A DNA stretch of 64,000 bases from Streptantibioticus_C sp963761325. Lineage in GTDB: Bacteria; Actinomycetota; Actinomycetes; Streptomycetales; Streptomycetaceae. The position numbers and the translations under genes are program-made. The stretch covers positions 248,001 through 312,000 of the forward strand of contig CAVXGZ010000004.1 in NCBI GenBank assembly GCA_963761325.1. Direction: 5' to 3'. The first letter of the stretch is position 1. Each line of letters starts with the position of its first letter. The notes under the pieces were generated by a model. It saw only the letters and a program-made list of their open reading frames with translations, did no database searches and had not been told where the DNA came from. Below are positions 19,972 to 28,486 of the stretch, in pieces.

Positions 19972-20619
19972 TCAACCGACGAGTTCCCGGCCCAAGGCAG
20001 CCGAGAGAGCGCGTTGGTGGACCAGGCCGGCGCGCACCAGGCGGGCCTCCGGCGTCGAACAGTCGACGATGGCGAGGTGGTCGCCAGCCGGGCAGACGCC
20101 GCCGTCCAGTACGACGGACACCGGGACGTCGGTGAGCTTGAGGAAAGCCTGGACCTCGTCGACGGTGATCGACGGTCCCGGTGCGTCCGCGTGCGCGTCT
20201 CCGGAGACGTTGACCGTGGTCGCGGCGACGGGGACGGCGGCTGCTTCCGCGAGCCTCCCAAGAGCGTCGGAGGAGCGGGTGACCAGGGCCGGGGCGCCGA
20301 CCGCCGTGTACCGGGCGCTGGTCTGCTCGTCCCGCCACGGCAGGAGGAGGGCGAGGTCACCGGGCCAGAACGCCTCCATGAGCTGCCGGGCCTCGTCGTG
20401 GACGACGAAGTGCCGCTCGCAGTGGTCTGCGGAGGGAGACACGAGCACCAGGGACTTCGTGAGGGGACGCTGTTTTGCGTCGAAGATGCTGCGGCAGGCG
20501 ACGTCGTTGGTGGCGTCTGCGCAGATCATGTACCAGCGCCGGGTGGGCACGATGACCAGCCCACCCGCCTCGACGGCGCGGGCGGCTTCGTGAATCTGGT
20601 CTAAGGGGATCGATCGCAC
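19972..20619 (-). CDS. Sua5/YciO/YrdC-family protein
   Basis: The 215-aa protein starts at GTG 20619 (GGAAG upstream). It has YrdC elements: an N-terminal LDQIHEAARAVEAGGLVIVP, the basic pocket around KQRPLTKSLVLVSPS (KxR...K-x-L), FWPGDLALLLP and TTVNVSGDAHADAP. Family enzymes make threonylcarbamoyl-AMP for tRNA t6A, or act as carbamoyl-transfer domains in biosynthesis. A housekeeping copy would be expected elsewhere in the chromosome, so this one likely serves the island pathway; that is inference. Confidence 0.85.
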   Translation of the reverse strand: MRSIPLDQIHEAARAVEAGGLVIVPTRRWYMICADATNDVACRSIFDAKQRPLTKSLVLVSPSADHCERHFVVHDEARQLMEAFWPGDLALLLPWRDEQTSARYTAVGAPALVTRSSDALGRLAEAAAVPVAATTVNVSGDAHADAPGPSITVDEVQAFLKLTDVPVSVVLDGGVCPAGDHLAIVDCSTPEARLVRAGLVHQRALSAALGRELVG

Positions 20620-20741
20620 GGGACTTCCGTTTCTGACGTCGGAGTGTGAGGTCGGCCGTGACCTGTCTGGCCATTCCAGGGCGAATGACTCCCGTGCCGA
20701 AACAGGAGACATCGCGCGCGATAGTGGGCGAGATGATGCGG

Positions 20742-21503
20742 CTACGCCGTCCGTTCCGACAGCAGTGCCGACAGGGGCGGGTAATCGAGCCACGGGTTCT
20801 GCAGAGCTTGGATCCTGCGCTCGGCGTGGTGGATGTGGGAGATGCGGAAGTAGGCCATGATGCGTGGCTCGGTCCCGGTGTTGCGGCCCACCGCGTGCGG
20901 CACGAGGTGGTGCATCAGCAGCAGGTCGCCGGGGTTTCCCAGCAACGGGGTTCCGTCCTGGGCGTCGATTTCCGGCGGTACCTGGTCCGTGACGCCGGAG
21001 GTCCACTGGTCGCGGAACCATCGCGACATCTCCAGGTGAGCGCCAGGCTGGACACGTAGCGCACCGCCATCGGGGTCCGTGACGTCGGACAGCACCACAC
21101 CCGCGAGCAGGGAAAACGTCCTAAGTTCCTCCGGGTCCAGGTGGGGGCAGGCGACGCCGTCGACGTGCATCGGTTTGGCCGGCTGGGCAGTCGGGAGGAG
21201 GCGTTCCGGAAGGCGGATCTGGACCTGAACCGTGGTGACCGGTTGGATGTCTCCGCACAGTTCGGCGGCGAGACGGTCAGCTCCCGAGCGGGTGAAGAGG
21301 GCGAGCAGGTCGGGATGGCTGCCCAGCTCGGGAGCGAAGGTGCGCTGGGTGTACTGATCGATGAGGGCCTCGTCCATCGCCTCCCGACACCATTCGTCGA
21401 TGAGCGCTCGGGCGCGGGTGACGAGTGCGGGGTCGACGGCGTCGCGCTTGATGATCAGGCCGTCGCGCAGGAAGTCGTGTTTGTCGTCGACGGTGAGGGC
21501 CAC
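20742..21503 (-). CDS. Phytanoyl-CoA dioxygenase-family protein
   Basis: The 253-aa non-haem Fe(II)/2-oxoglutarate dioxygenase has the facial triad HVDG (HxD) near residue 115 and the distal His in LLLMHHLVPHAVGRNTG, followed by Arg (EPRIM) for 2-oxoglutarate. GTG 21503 with AGGAG seven bases upstream is preferred over the TTG two codons earlier. PhyH enzymes of this size hydroxylate or halogenate small molecules in secondary metabolism. It lies 27 bp downstream of the creatininase gene in the same direction. Confidence 0.88.
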   Translation of the reverse strand: MALTVDDKHDFLRDGLIIKRDAVDPALVTRARALIDEWCREAMDEALIDQYTQRTFAPELGSHPDLLALFTRSGADRLAAELCGDIQPVTTVQVQIRLPERLLPTAQPAKPMHVDGVACPHLDPEELRTFSLLAGVVLSDVTDPDGGALRVQPGAHLEMSRWFRDQWTSGVTDQVPPEIDAQDGTPLLGNPGDLLLMHHLVPHAVGRNTGTEPRIMAYFRISHIHHAERRIQALQNPWLDYPPLSALLSERTA

Positions 21504-21530
21504 GGGCAAACTCCTGAAAGGCTCGGCCCT

Positions 21531-22328
21531 CTACGGGCGGTGGGTGGTGAGCTGTTCGAGCACCTCAGCGGCGGCCTCGAGAGCTCCGGCCAGAACGGAC
21601 CGGCCGTGGTGGGCGGAGGCAGAACGCGGGTCGCCGCCGATCACACCGTGGGCGGCGACAGTGGCGTCGCCCGAGGACCACGGCCAGGTCACCCCGCGAT
21701 CGAACACGATCCCCTGGGTTGTTTCCGGGCCTTGGGAGCCGAGGGAACCGTCGGCCGGCAGGCGGTCAAGGTGGACGTCCTCCGGCGCAAGGGCCAGCAT
21801 CAGCGAGGTCTCGCGCACGCCCGCGTGGACTTCCGGGCCCCGCCCTTCCGTCCGGACAGGCGACAGCGCGCTCGGGTGAATCACGCACACCACTACCCCG
21901 TACGCGAGGCGCAGCTCGTGGACTGCGGTCTCCAGAACTCCGCGGTTGCCACCGTGTCCGTTAACGATCACGAGATGCCCCGCGGAGGTGGCCCGCGTGT
22001 ACTCGCGGACCACCTCGTCCAGCAGGGACAGGAACGTCGCCGCTCGGAGCGTCACCGTGCCGGGCGCCCAGAGGTGCTCCGGTGAGAGTCCGTACGGCAT
22101 GGCGGGCAGCGCCCACAGATCATGGCGTTCGCCGTAGCGCTCGACGAGGAGTTCGGTGAACGCCTCGGCTATGACAGTGTCCGTGTCGAGCGGCAGGTGC
22201 GGTCCGTGCTGTTCGCACGAGCCGATCGGCAGGCACAGCACCGATGTCTTCGTGAGGGCGCTGGTGGTGTCCGGAGCCGTCAGCCGACCGTAGCGCCGAC
22301 GGGCGACAGCCGTGGCGGTCCCTGTCAT
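21531..22328 (-). CDS. Creatininase-family amidohydrolase
   Basis: The 265-aa protein has the metal ligands and signature of the family: GSCEQHGPHLPLDTDT (E, H, D), NGHGGNRG and HAGVRETS (terminal Glu). Relatives include creatininase, mycofactocin MftE and FAPy deformylase, zinc hydrolases of cyclic amides or peptides. The ATG at 22328 overlaps the methyltransferase stop by 4 bp. Together with the nearby radical-SAM protein this recalls mycofactocin-type operons, but no precursor peptide gene or MftC-like protein is present, so the substrate is open. Confidence 0.88.
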   Translation of the reverse strand: MTGTATAVARRRYGRLTAPDTTSALTKTSVLCLPIGSCEQHGPHLPLDTDTVIAEAFTELLVERYGERHDLWALPAMPYGLSPEHLWAPGTVTLRAATFLSLLDEVVREYTRATSAGHLVIVNGHGGNRGVLETAVHELRLAYGVVVCVIHPSALSPVRTEGRGPEVHAGVRETSLMLALAPEDVHLDRLPADGSLGSQGPETTQGIVFDRGVTWPWSSGDATVAAHGVIGGDPRSASAHHGRSVLAGALEAAAEVLEQLTTHRP

Positions 22329-23116
22329 TCCTGGGGCCTTCGGCCGATGCGGATGAGGAACTCGTTGTCCTCGGGGAAGGTGTCGTCGTCACTGTGCTCG
22401 GCGAGCACCGCCTTCACGGAGGTCTCGAACTCCCCGAGGCGGTCGCCGAAGAGGTGCGGTGCCGCGAACGTCGTGGAGTACAGGTAGCCGAGTACGCTGT
22501 CGGCGGTCCAGGTGCGGTGGACCGGTACCCGGATCTCCTCGACCTCACAGAACGGCGACTCGGCCATGATCTCGCTGTACGGCCGGTCATGGTGCTTGAA
22601 GGTCCCGGAGCCCGCCCTGCGCTCCTCGCCCAGGAATTCCTGGACGACTGCACGTACGTCCCGCTTCCAGGAACTGTTTGCTGCCCAGAAGCTGTTGTCG
22701 CCGAAGATGGCAACGGCTCCCTGGACGGTGACCTGCTGGTCGAGGAGTCGGAGGACGGCGGCCTGGTCGAGCCAATGGAAGGCCCGGCAGATCGTGACGA
22801 GGTCGGCCCGCCATCCGGCCGGGGGAACGAAGTCCTCGGCGGTCGTCTCGACCAGCGTGAGCTCGCTTCCAGACGGCAGGGCGGGGCGGAGCGCGGACTC
22901 TGCCGCGGCGAGCATCTCCGCGTCGTTGTCGATGGCGATGATGTCGTCGAACCGGCCGAGCAGGGACTCGGCAACAAGCCCCGTACCGGTGCCGACGTCG
23001 AGCAGCCGGCGCGGGCGGGCGTGCGGGGCGGCCTGGTCGAGGACGACTGCGACCTCCTCGGGGATACCCGGGCGGTACTGGCGGTAGAAGCCGACGGTGC
23101 CGGTGAACAAGGTCAT
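22325..23116 (-). CDS. Class I SAM-dependent methyltransferase
   Basis: The 263-aa protein has motif I LLDVGTGTGLVAESLLG, an acidic end of strand 2 in IIAIDNDAEML, and the post-I region ETTAEDF. The remainder (CRAFHWLDQAAVLRLLDQQV) resembles the Methyltransf_11/UbiE-like small-molecule group. It overlaps the HAD gene stop (upstream) and the creatininase start (downstream) by 4 bp each, so its stoichiometric coupling to both is likely. The acceptor substrate is unknown. Confidence 0.9.
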   Translation of the reverse strand: MTLFTGTVGFYRQYRPGIPEEVAVVLDQAAPHARPRRLLDVGTGTGLVAESLLGRFDDIIAIDNDAEMLAAAESALRPALPSGSELTLVETTAEDFVPPAGWRADLVTICRAFHWLDQAAVLRLLDQQVTVQGAVAIFGDNSFWAANSSWKRDVRAVVQEFLGEERRAGSGTFKHHDRPYSEIMAESPFCEVEEIRVPVHRTWTADSVLGYLYSTTFAAPHLFGDRLGEFETSVKAVLAEHSDDDTFPEDNEFLIRIGRRPQE

Positions 23117-23775
23117 GAATCGCTCCGTGTGAGGTGGTGCCGGACGTGGGTAACGGCGTCAACGAGATCGTGGGCGACCCGTACGCGCTGTTCAACGAGG
23201 AGGCGCGGGTCGGGAACGGTGCGGCCGTGGGATATCCAGACCGCCCTCGCCCCTGCGGTTGTGGCTCCCTGGATGTCGCATTCCCAGTCGTCTCCGACGT
23301 GGACGATGCGCGACAACTCCGCGCCGCACTCCTCGGCGACCGTCTGGAACGCACGGTCGTCGGGCTTGGCGTAGCCGGTACGGCAGGAGGGGAAGTGCGC
23401 GCTCACCCACGGCGAGAGCAGATCGAGGAGACGCTCCGGATCGGCTTCGGTGCACGTCACGTTCGACAGTGTCACGACGGACGCCATGTCGCTCAGCGCC
23501 CGCAGGGCCTCGACCGTCCCGGGAAACAGCACCAGAGGGGCAACAGGCAGGTCGCGGGGGAAGTCGGACGGCTCGATGCGGAGCGCCAGGCAGACCCTGT
23601 CGACCACGGCCTCGGTGATCTCGGGCACGGTGTGGAGGACGTCGCGCATGACCCTGCGGGCCTCCTTGGGACCGAGGGGCGAGGCAGCCGCCAGCCGGGC
23701 CGCGAGACCGGGTCCTTGCGCGCTTCCGAGCGTGCCCCCGATGTCCAGGCTGATCAACGCTTGCGCCCTTGTCAT
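23113..23775 (-). CDS. HAD-superfamily protein with atypical motif I
   Basis: The 220-aa protein has the HAD fold: LISLDIGGTLG (motif I), VVTLSNVTC (motif II), a Lys in GYAKPDDRAF (motif III) and HVGDDWECDIQGA (motif IV). In motif I the second Asp, the acid/base in phosphatases (DxD), is Gly (D-I-G-G-T). The nucleophile is present but phosphatase activity could be altered. The ATG at 23775 overlaps the stop of the upstream gene by one base (TGATG). Confidence 0.88.
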   Translation of the reverse strand: MTRAQALISLDIGGTLGSAQGPGLAARLAAASPLGPKEARRVMRDVLHTVPEITEAVVDRVCLALRIEPSDFPRDLPVAPLVLFPGTVEALRALSDMASVVTLSNVTCTEADPERLLDLLSPWVSAHFPSCRTGYAKPDDRAFQTVAEECGAELSRIVHVGDDWECDIQGATTAGARAVWISHGRTVPDPRLLVEQRVRVAHDLVDAVTHVRHHLTRSDS

Positions 23776-24215
23776 CACGCCGCCTCGGGGTGGTAAGGCG
23801 GCAGGGCGGAGACGATGGCCTCGATGCGCGCTGCCCGGATGGCGTCGGTTGTGGCTTCGCCGAGGAACGTGAGCGCGTAGCGCAGTTCGGCCGGGTCGAG
23901 CGCATCCACGTCGCGTGCGCGCTCCCGGGCCGCGTCCGTGAGGTCGGCGGGGATTCTGCGCGGGCGTGCGCCGTGCGGCAGGTGCAGGACGCCGGTCCAA
24001 TGCGCGGCCAAGGCGGGGACCGCTTCCGTGGGGCGCAGGACGGTGACGTCATCGAAGCTGATGATCCGCACGGGGACGGACTTGGAGCCGAGTTCGAGTC
24101 GGCCGGTGAGGAAGGTGTCGTGTCCTTCGACGTGCTGTTCCAGGACGAGCAGCAGGCCGTGCTCGTCCTGGCGGGTTGTTCCGGTGACGGGGAGCGTTTC
24201 GTTGGTGGAAGTCAC
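23775..24215 (-). CDS. Hypothetical protein in coupled operon
   Basis: The 146-aa protein starts at GTG 24215, overlapping the enolase-superfamily stop by 4 bp. It reads VTSTNETLPVTGTTRQDEHG and later RIPADLTDAARERARDVDAL and LRYALTFLGEATTDAIRAAR. The first half looks beta-rich, the second helical. No motif that I recognise is present. Its position inside a strictly overlapping operon implies a dedicated role, perhaps as a subunit or binding protein for the neighbouring enzymes. Confidence 0.75.
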   Translation of the reverse strand: MTSTNETLPVTGTTRQDEHGLLLVLEQHVEGHDTFLTGRLELGSKSVPVRIISFDDVTVLRPTEAVPALAAHWTGVLHLPHGARPRRIPADLTDAARERARDVDALDPAELRYALTFLGEATTDAIRAARIEAIVSALPPYHPEAA

Positions 24216-25267
24216 TGCGGTCTCCGGGGCTCGGTGCCTAGGCCGGCGGATGCGGGCGAGGGGAAAGCGCCGTGTATGGGCGTCCAGGGCTCCTTGTAGA
24301 GCTGCTGGCGGCGTGGCTCCCACTGGCGCCGGTACTCGACCGCCGGGACGACGTCCGGGAACGCCGCCGCGAGGTGAATGCCGGGTACGAGGGAACGGCC
24401 GTGTGGGTAGAGGGAAATGCTTGCCTCCCGCGCCGCAGAAACGATTTCGACAGCACGGGTAAGCCCGCCGCAGCCCACGACGTCGATCGTGAGGGCGGCA
24501 GGCCGGATCTCGCCGAGGAGACGCGGCAGGTCCTCCTCGGGCATGAGCCTCTCCCCGACCGCCAAGGGAAGGCCGGTGGCGGCGAGACGTCCGTAGACCG
24601 GCAGATCGTGCTCAGGCAACGGGTCCTCCAGCCAGAGGAGCGCTGAGGCGTCCACCTGGGCAGCGAACGCGGTGCTCAGTTCGGGGTTCCATGTGCCGAC
24701 CGCGTCGACGGCGAAGCCCGTGCCGAGATGCTGGGCGGCCCGCTGTACGGCGCCCACGAGGTCACGGGCTTCGGAGGCGATGGTCGATCCTGGCCGCCGG
24801 CGCAGGCCCCACTTGGTGAACGCCCAGCCTTCCTCGGCCACTTGCACGAGCGCATCAGGCGTTTCCGAGCTGGTGAGGTCCGCCCGGAGCCATGAAGCGT
24901 AGGCCGGGACCTGGGTGCGAGCGCACGGCTGTGCCAGCAGTTCGGCCACCGGTTTACCCAGCAGGCGTCCGTGCAGATCCCAAAGCGCGCAGTCCACGGC
25001 GCCTACGGCCCATTGTTCGAGCCACCCGCGTCGGTCACCGCCGGCCGCCCTGCACAGCCGCCGTACCAGGCCCCGGTGATCGGTGACGGGGGTACCGACC
25101 GCGGCTGCGGCGATGACGTCGACGGTGCGACCCACCTCCGTGCTGACAGGGCCGTACCAGCCGATGTCGCCGCCGCCCCGCGCTGCCACGAAGACGGTGT
25201 CGTCACCAGGGCAGGTGGCTTCTGCCGTTTGGACAACCTCGATCTTGACCAGGGCGGGCTCCGTCAT
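24212..25267 (-). CDS. Enolase-superfamily (mandelate racemase/OSBS-like) enzyme
   Basis: The 351-aa protein has the enolase-superfamily barrel residues: Lys in AFTKWGLRRRPG, Asp in FAVDAVGTW, Glu in LWLEDPLPEHD, Glu in AVGERLMPEEDL and Asp in LTIDVVGCGGLTRAVEI. The N-terminal capping domain contains WAVGAVDCALWDLHGRLLGKPV. These bind Mg2+ and abstract a proton alpha to a carboxylate. A KxK motif is not present (K-W-G), so it is not a typical dipeptide epimerase. It overlaps the phosphoketolase-like gene by one base at 25267. Confidence 0.85.
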   Translation of the reverse strand: MTEPALVKIEVVQTAEATCPGDDTVFVAARGGGDIGWYGPVSTEVGRTVDVIAAAAVGTPVTDHRGLVRRLCRAAGGDRRGWLEQWAVGAVDCALWDLHGRLLGKPVAELLAQPCARTQVPAYASWLRADLTSSETPDALVQVAEEGWAFTKWGLRRRPGSTIASEARDLVGAVQRAAQHLGTGFAVDAVGTWNPELSTAFAAQVDASALLWLEDPLPEHDLPVYGRLAATGLPLAVGERLMPEEDLPRLLGEIRPAALTIDVVGCGGLTRAVEIVSAAREASISLYPHGRSLVPGIHLAAAFPDVVPAVEYRRQWEPRRQQLYKEPWTPIHGAFPSPASAGLGTEPRRPQ

Positions 25268-27315
25268 CACGCCGCCTCCCGCTTCCGGTCCACCAACCGG
25301 CCGGCCGCGCGCAACAGGCCAGCCGGGTCGAGACCGAGCGCGTGAGCCAGCACCGCTTGCGGCGCGGGTTGGGGTGGCTCACGCCAGCCGACGACCTCGA
25401 CGGGACGCCCGAGCCTTCCGCCCAGCAGCCCCCACACCGCGGCCGGGTGGCCGAGTGTGACCACGAGCACGGGTGCGTGCCGGCCGAGGTAGCGGTCGAG
25501 TTCGGACTCGGCCAGCCCACGCGGCCAGACGGCCGGATCACCGAGGACCGTCAGATCGAGGACGCTCACGACGCGAACCCGGCACCCGAGCTTCTCCCGG
25601 ATGACGGGCACCGAAGCGGTGGCGACGTCGGCAGGGAGATCCCCGGCGACCACGACCGTCAGTCCAGGCTCTCCACCGTCGCTGAGGTGCGGCCAGATGG
25701 CCAAGCCGTGCCTCTGCTCCTCGCTGATCGTGGCGGTAGGGTGGTGGTTCACGGTGGCGTGCTTGCCGGCGATCAGGACGTTGACGCGTCCGACGGAACA
25801 CAGCGATTCGTCCAACGCGACGGCTGCCCGTCGCGGATCCGCCGGCGTCAGTACGCGCACCGCTGGGTCGCCAGTGGCGAGGAGCATCGTGGCCAGGGAG
25901 GGATCGCCGTGGGTGTACACGTTGTGCCAGCCGTACGAGGTGAGCAGCAGGTTGAGGCTGGGGAGCGGTTTGCCCACGGCGAGACGCAGGTGCTTCAGAT
26001 GCCCGACAATGCCCGCGGCGAGCAGGGGCGAGAACGCCTCGTAGGAGATCAGAACACCTCGCCGGCCGCTGGCCGCCCATCCGGACAGCCAGCCCAGCAG
26101 AACTTCTTCGGCCAGCACTTCGGACACCCAGGGTTCGTCCTGTAGCTCCGCGAGGTGGTTCGAGGCGAGTTCGTCGGGGCTGAAGACCCGGAACTCTCCG
26201 GCGGCAGCGTGGCCACGCAGAACCTTGGCGATGACGTCCCCGAACCGGTCGCCGCCGGGATTCCTTGTGTGGAACGGACTGGGCCAGGGCGTCTTTGCAG
26301 GCCGAGCAGCCAAGTGCCATCTGGCCGCGCCCAGCGCATCGGCGAGGTCGCCTGCGGGTTGCCCGCTGCCGTCGAACAGCTCGGCGGGCCGGTAGGAGGC
26401 CAGCCACTCCTCCAGCTGCTTCCGCTGGAATTCGTCGTATCGGGCGCCGCTCAACGGTGTCTTGTGGGCGTGCGCTGTGCCCAGCACACGATGGCCCCCC
26501 ACGGTCTCCGGACCGCTCCACCCCTTCACGCATCGGAGGAACACTGCTGCCCGGTCGCCGCCAGCGGACTCCTCTAGCGCCTCCGAAAGCGCCGTACGGA
26601 AGGCGCGGTGTTCGTCGTCCGAAGCTGCCCCGACATCGACCACGCGGCCACGCCAGCCCAGCCCAGCCGCGTACGCGCGGAGCTGCGCGTCGTCCATAGC
26701 GCCGAGCAGCGATCGGTCACCCATCCTGAAGCCGTTGACGTGCACGATGGGCACCACCGCGCTGTTCCGCAGCGCGCGGGCCGCGAGCCAGGAAGCAGCA
26801 GTCGTAGGGGTCTCGCATTCGCCGTCGCCGATGACGGGAACCACGACCCGGCCCGGAACGTCGGTGGCCAAGCCGTGGCTGAACGCCAGTACGCCGCCGA
26901 GACAACCGCCTGGAGCAGCGCCCGCCGCCAGGAGCGGGTGGACCTCGGAGCCGAGTCCGTCGGTCTCGGGGAAGTCGCGGGCGAGCCGAGCAAGCCCCTG
27001 AGCATCGCGGGAGTACTGGGTACGAAGCATGGTGAGCTCGCCGGTCAGCCACGCAAACGCCAGCTGGACGACGCCCGCGTGGCCCGCGCCCAATACCGGT
27101 ACGACCTCGCGACCGGGCGATGCTTCCCCTGCCGCAAGCACGGTGTGCGCGAGGGCCCACGCGGTGCCGGGAACGGTGCCCCAATGGCCCGACGGCCGCG
27201 ACTTGACGTGCCCGGCCTCAAGCGGCTCGGCCAGCATGACGTTGTCGTCCAGGTGGAGAAGCACCACCGAGACGTAAGTGGCAGCCCGCCACAGTGCGTT
27301 CGCCTGACTCGTCAC
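25267..27315 (-). CDS. Phosphoketolase-like thiamine diphosphate enzyme
   Basis: The 682-aa protein starts at GTG 27315, 4 bp inside the radical-SAM stop. It aligns by eye with D-xylulose-5-P/fructose-6-P phosphoketolase: LWRAATYVSVVLLHLDDN, SGHWGTVPGT, GAGHAG where the family has GPGHG, the TPP motif GDGECETPTTAASW, HVNGFRMGD, FHTRNPGGD and YGWHNVYTHGDPS. It is about 100 residues shorter than usual. Several family-invariant loops are changed, so it may use a different sugar phosphate or acceptor. It is the largest enzyme of the coupled operon and probably defines its chemistry. Confidence 0.85.
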   Translation of the reverse strand: MTSQANALWRAATYVSVVLLHLDDNVMLAEPLEAGHVKSRPSGHWGTVPGTAWALAHTVLAAGEASPGREVVPVLGAGHAGVVQLAFAWLTGELTMLRTQYSRDAQGLARLARDFPETDGLGSEVHPLLAAGAAPGGCLGGVLAFSHGLATDVPGRVVVPVIGDGECETPTTAASWLAARALRNSAVVPIVHVNGFRMGDRSLLGAMDDAQLRAYAAGLGWRGRVVDVGAASDDEHRAFRTALSEALEESAGGDRAAVFLRCVKGWSGPETVGGHRVLGTAHAHKTPLSGARYDEFQRKQLEEWLASYRPAELFDGSGQPAGDLADALGAARWHLAARPAKTPWPSPFHTRNPGGDRFGDVIAKVLRGHAAAGEFRVFSPDELASNHLAELQDEPWVSEVLAEEVLLGWLSGWAASGRRGVLISYEAFSPLLAAGIVGHLKHLRLAVGKPLPSLNLLLTSYGWHNVYTHGDPSLATMLLATGDPAVRVLTPADPRRAAVALDESLCSVGRVNVLIAGKHATVNHHPTATISEEQRHGLAIWPHLSDGGEPGLTVVVAGDLPADVATASVPVIREKLGCRVRVVSVLDLTVLGDPAVWPRGLAESELDRYLGRHAPVLVVTLGHPAAVWGLLGGRLGRPVEVVGWREPPQPAPQAVLAHALGLDPAGLLRAAGRLVDRKREAA

Positions 27316-28403
27316 GGGGCCACCAGGCTCTCGTCGCCGAAGGTGAAGTACCAGAGAGGCCGGTAGCACTCCCACGCCTTCGGACGCAGGCCGGTGGGCC
27401 CGGCGATCTGCTCGATCTCCTGCCTGGCTCGCAGGTAGAAGTCCAAGGTGTCCGAGCCGTCGGCCCGGAGCCCGGCCATGATCGCGTTGTGGGCCTGGTA
27501 CACCTGGAAGTTCGGGAACTCCGTGGTGAAGGGCATCAGTTCGCTGACGCCCCTGCGCAGCTCTTCCAGAGTGTCGAGACCGACGACGTAGGTGAACGAG
27601 GTCCCGTGGCCCGCCTGCCTTGCCCGCTGGAGAACGTGCGGCATTTCGTCGGCGGTCAGGATCGCTTTGCTGGCCTTCAGCAGCAGGTCCCGTCGGCTGA
27701 AGCACTCCGCTGTGAGCCGCAGCACAAACGGCGCCACGTACTCGGCCAACTCCTCGAACGCCTGCCTGCTGCTGATCACCGAGGTGAGGAAGCCGATCCG
27801 GGCACCGACTCCGTGCACGTTGAGCACCTCGCGGAGGCCGAGCAGGTGGTCGACGGCTGCACGCTCCCGCTCAAAGCACCCCGTCGAAACGGTGACCTCG
27901 GCGAGCTCGCGCAGGTTGCGGCGAGGGTGCTGCTCGGTCATCGCGGCCAGCAACTCGTTGAGCTGGCGCTCCTCCGCCAGTCGGGGATCAGCCGCAGCTT
28001 CCAGCGTGTTGGGGCAGAACGCGCAACCGACACATCGGCTGCGGGCGTTGGGGTTGAGGGTCGCCGCACGCCCGTCGTCCCGAAAGTAGCCGCCGACCGC
28101 CTCGTCGGCGGCCACCCGCTCGACGGTGCCGATCGGGACGCCGGCCAGCGACAGTTCGTCGCCCCGTAACGAGAAGGGGGATGTCTGCGCGTTCAGCGGA
28201 ACGATCACCATCCACGGAACGTGCGGGCGGGAGGCGAGGCGTATGGACACGCGTGCCCTGTGCCTGCCATGAGCGGAAGCGATCCCGAACAGGTTGATCG
28301 CGATGAGCAGCGCGTCCTCCACGGGGACGTGGTGCTCCTCTGCCATTCGCCGGATCGCGGAAAGTGTGAGCGGCGCCGACGTCTTGCTCAAGGATGTGGT
28401 CAT
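27312..28403 (-). CDS. Radical-SAM-like protein with CX2CX2C cluster motif
   Basis: This 363-aa protein has NARSRCVGCAFCPNT with C124, C127 and C130, the first two spaced by two residues instead of the canonical three. Barrel strands follow (EVTVSTGCFER, GARIGFLTSVISS, FVLRLTAECFSRRD, TSFTYVVGLDTLEEL, FQVYQAHNAI), in good agreement with a radical SAM partial TIM barrel. An N-terminal 115-residue domain (beta-rich, PWMVIVPLNAQ) has no assignment. It is the first gene of the coupled set, 83 bp after the ATP-binding protein gene. Confidence 0.75.
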   Translation of the reverse strand: MTTSLSKTSAPLTLSAIRRMAEEHHVPVEDALLIAINLFGIASAHGRHRARVSIRLASRPHVPWMVIVPLNAQTSPFSLRGDELSLAGVPIGTVERVAADEAVGGYFRDDGRAATLNPNARSRCVGCAFCPNTLEAAADPRLAEERQLNELLAAMTEQHPRRNLRELAEVTVSTGCFERERAAVDHLLGLREVLNVHGVGARIGFLTSVISSRQAFEELAEYVAPFVLRLTAECFSRRDLLLKASKAILTADEMPHVLQRARQAGHGTSFTYVVGLDTLEELRRGVSELMPFTTEFPNFQVYQAHNAIMAGLRADGSDTLDFYLRARQEIEQIAGPTGLRPKAWECYRPLWYFTFGDESLVAP

Positions 28404-28486
28404 GGACCCTCCGAGGGGGCTTGAATCGGGGTCTGCCAAGTCCGACGGTGTGCCCGTGCCGCAACTGGCTGTTGGGACTGCCCGTC

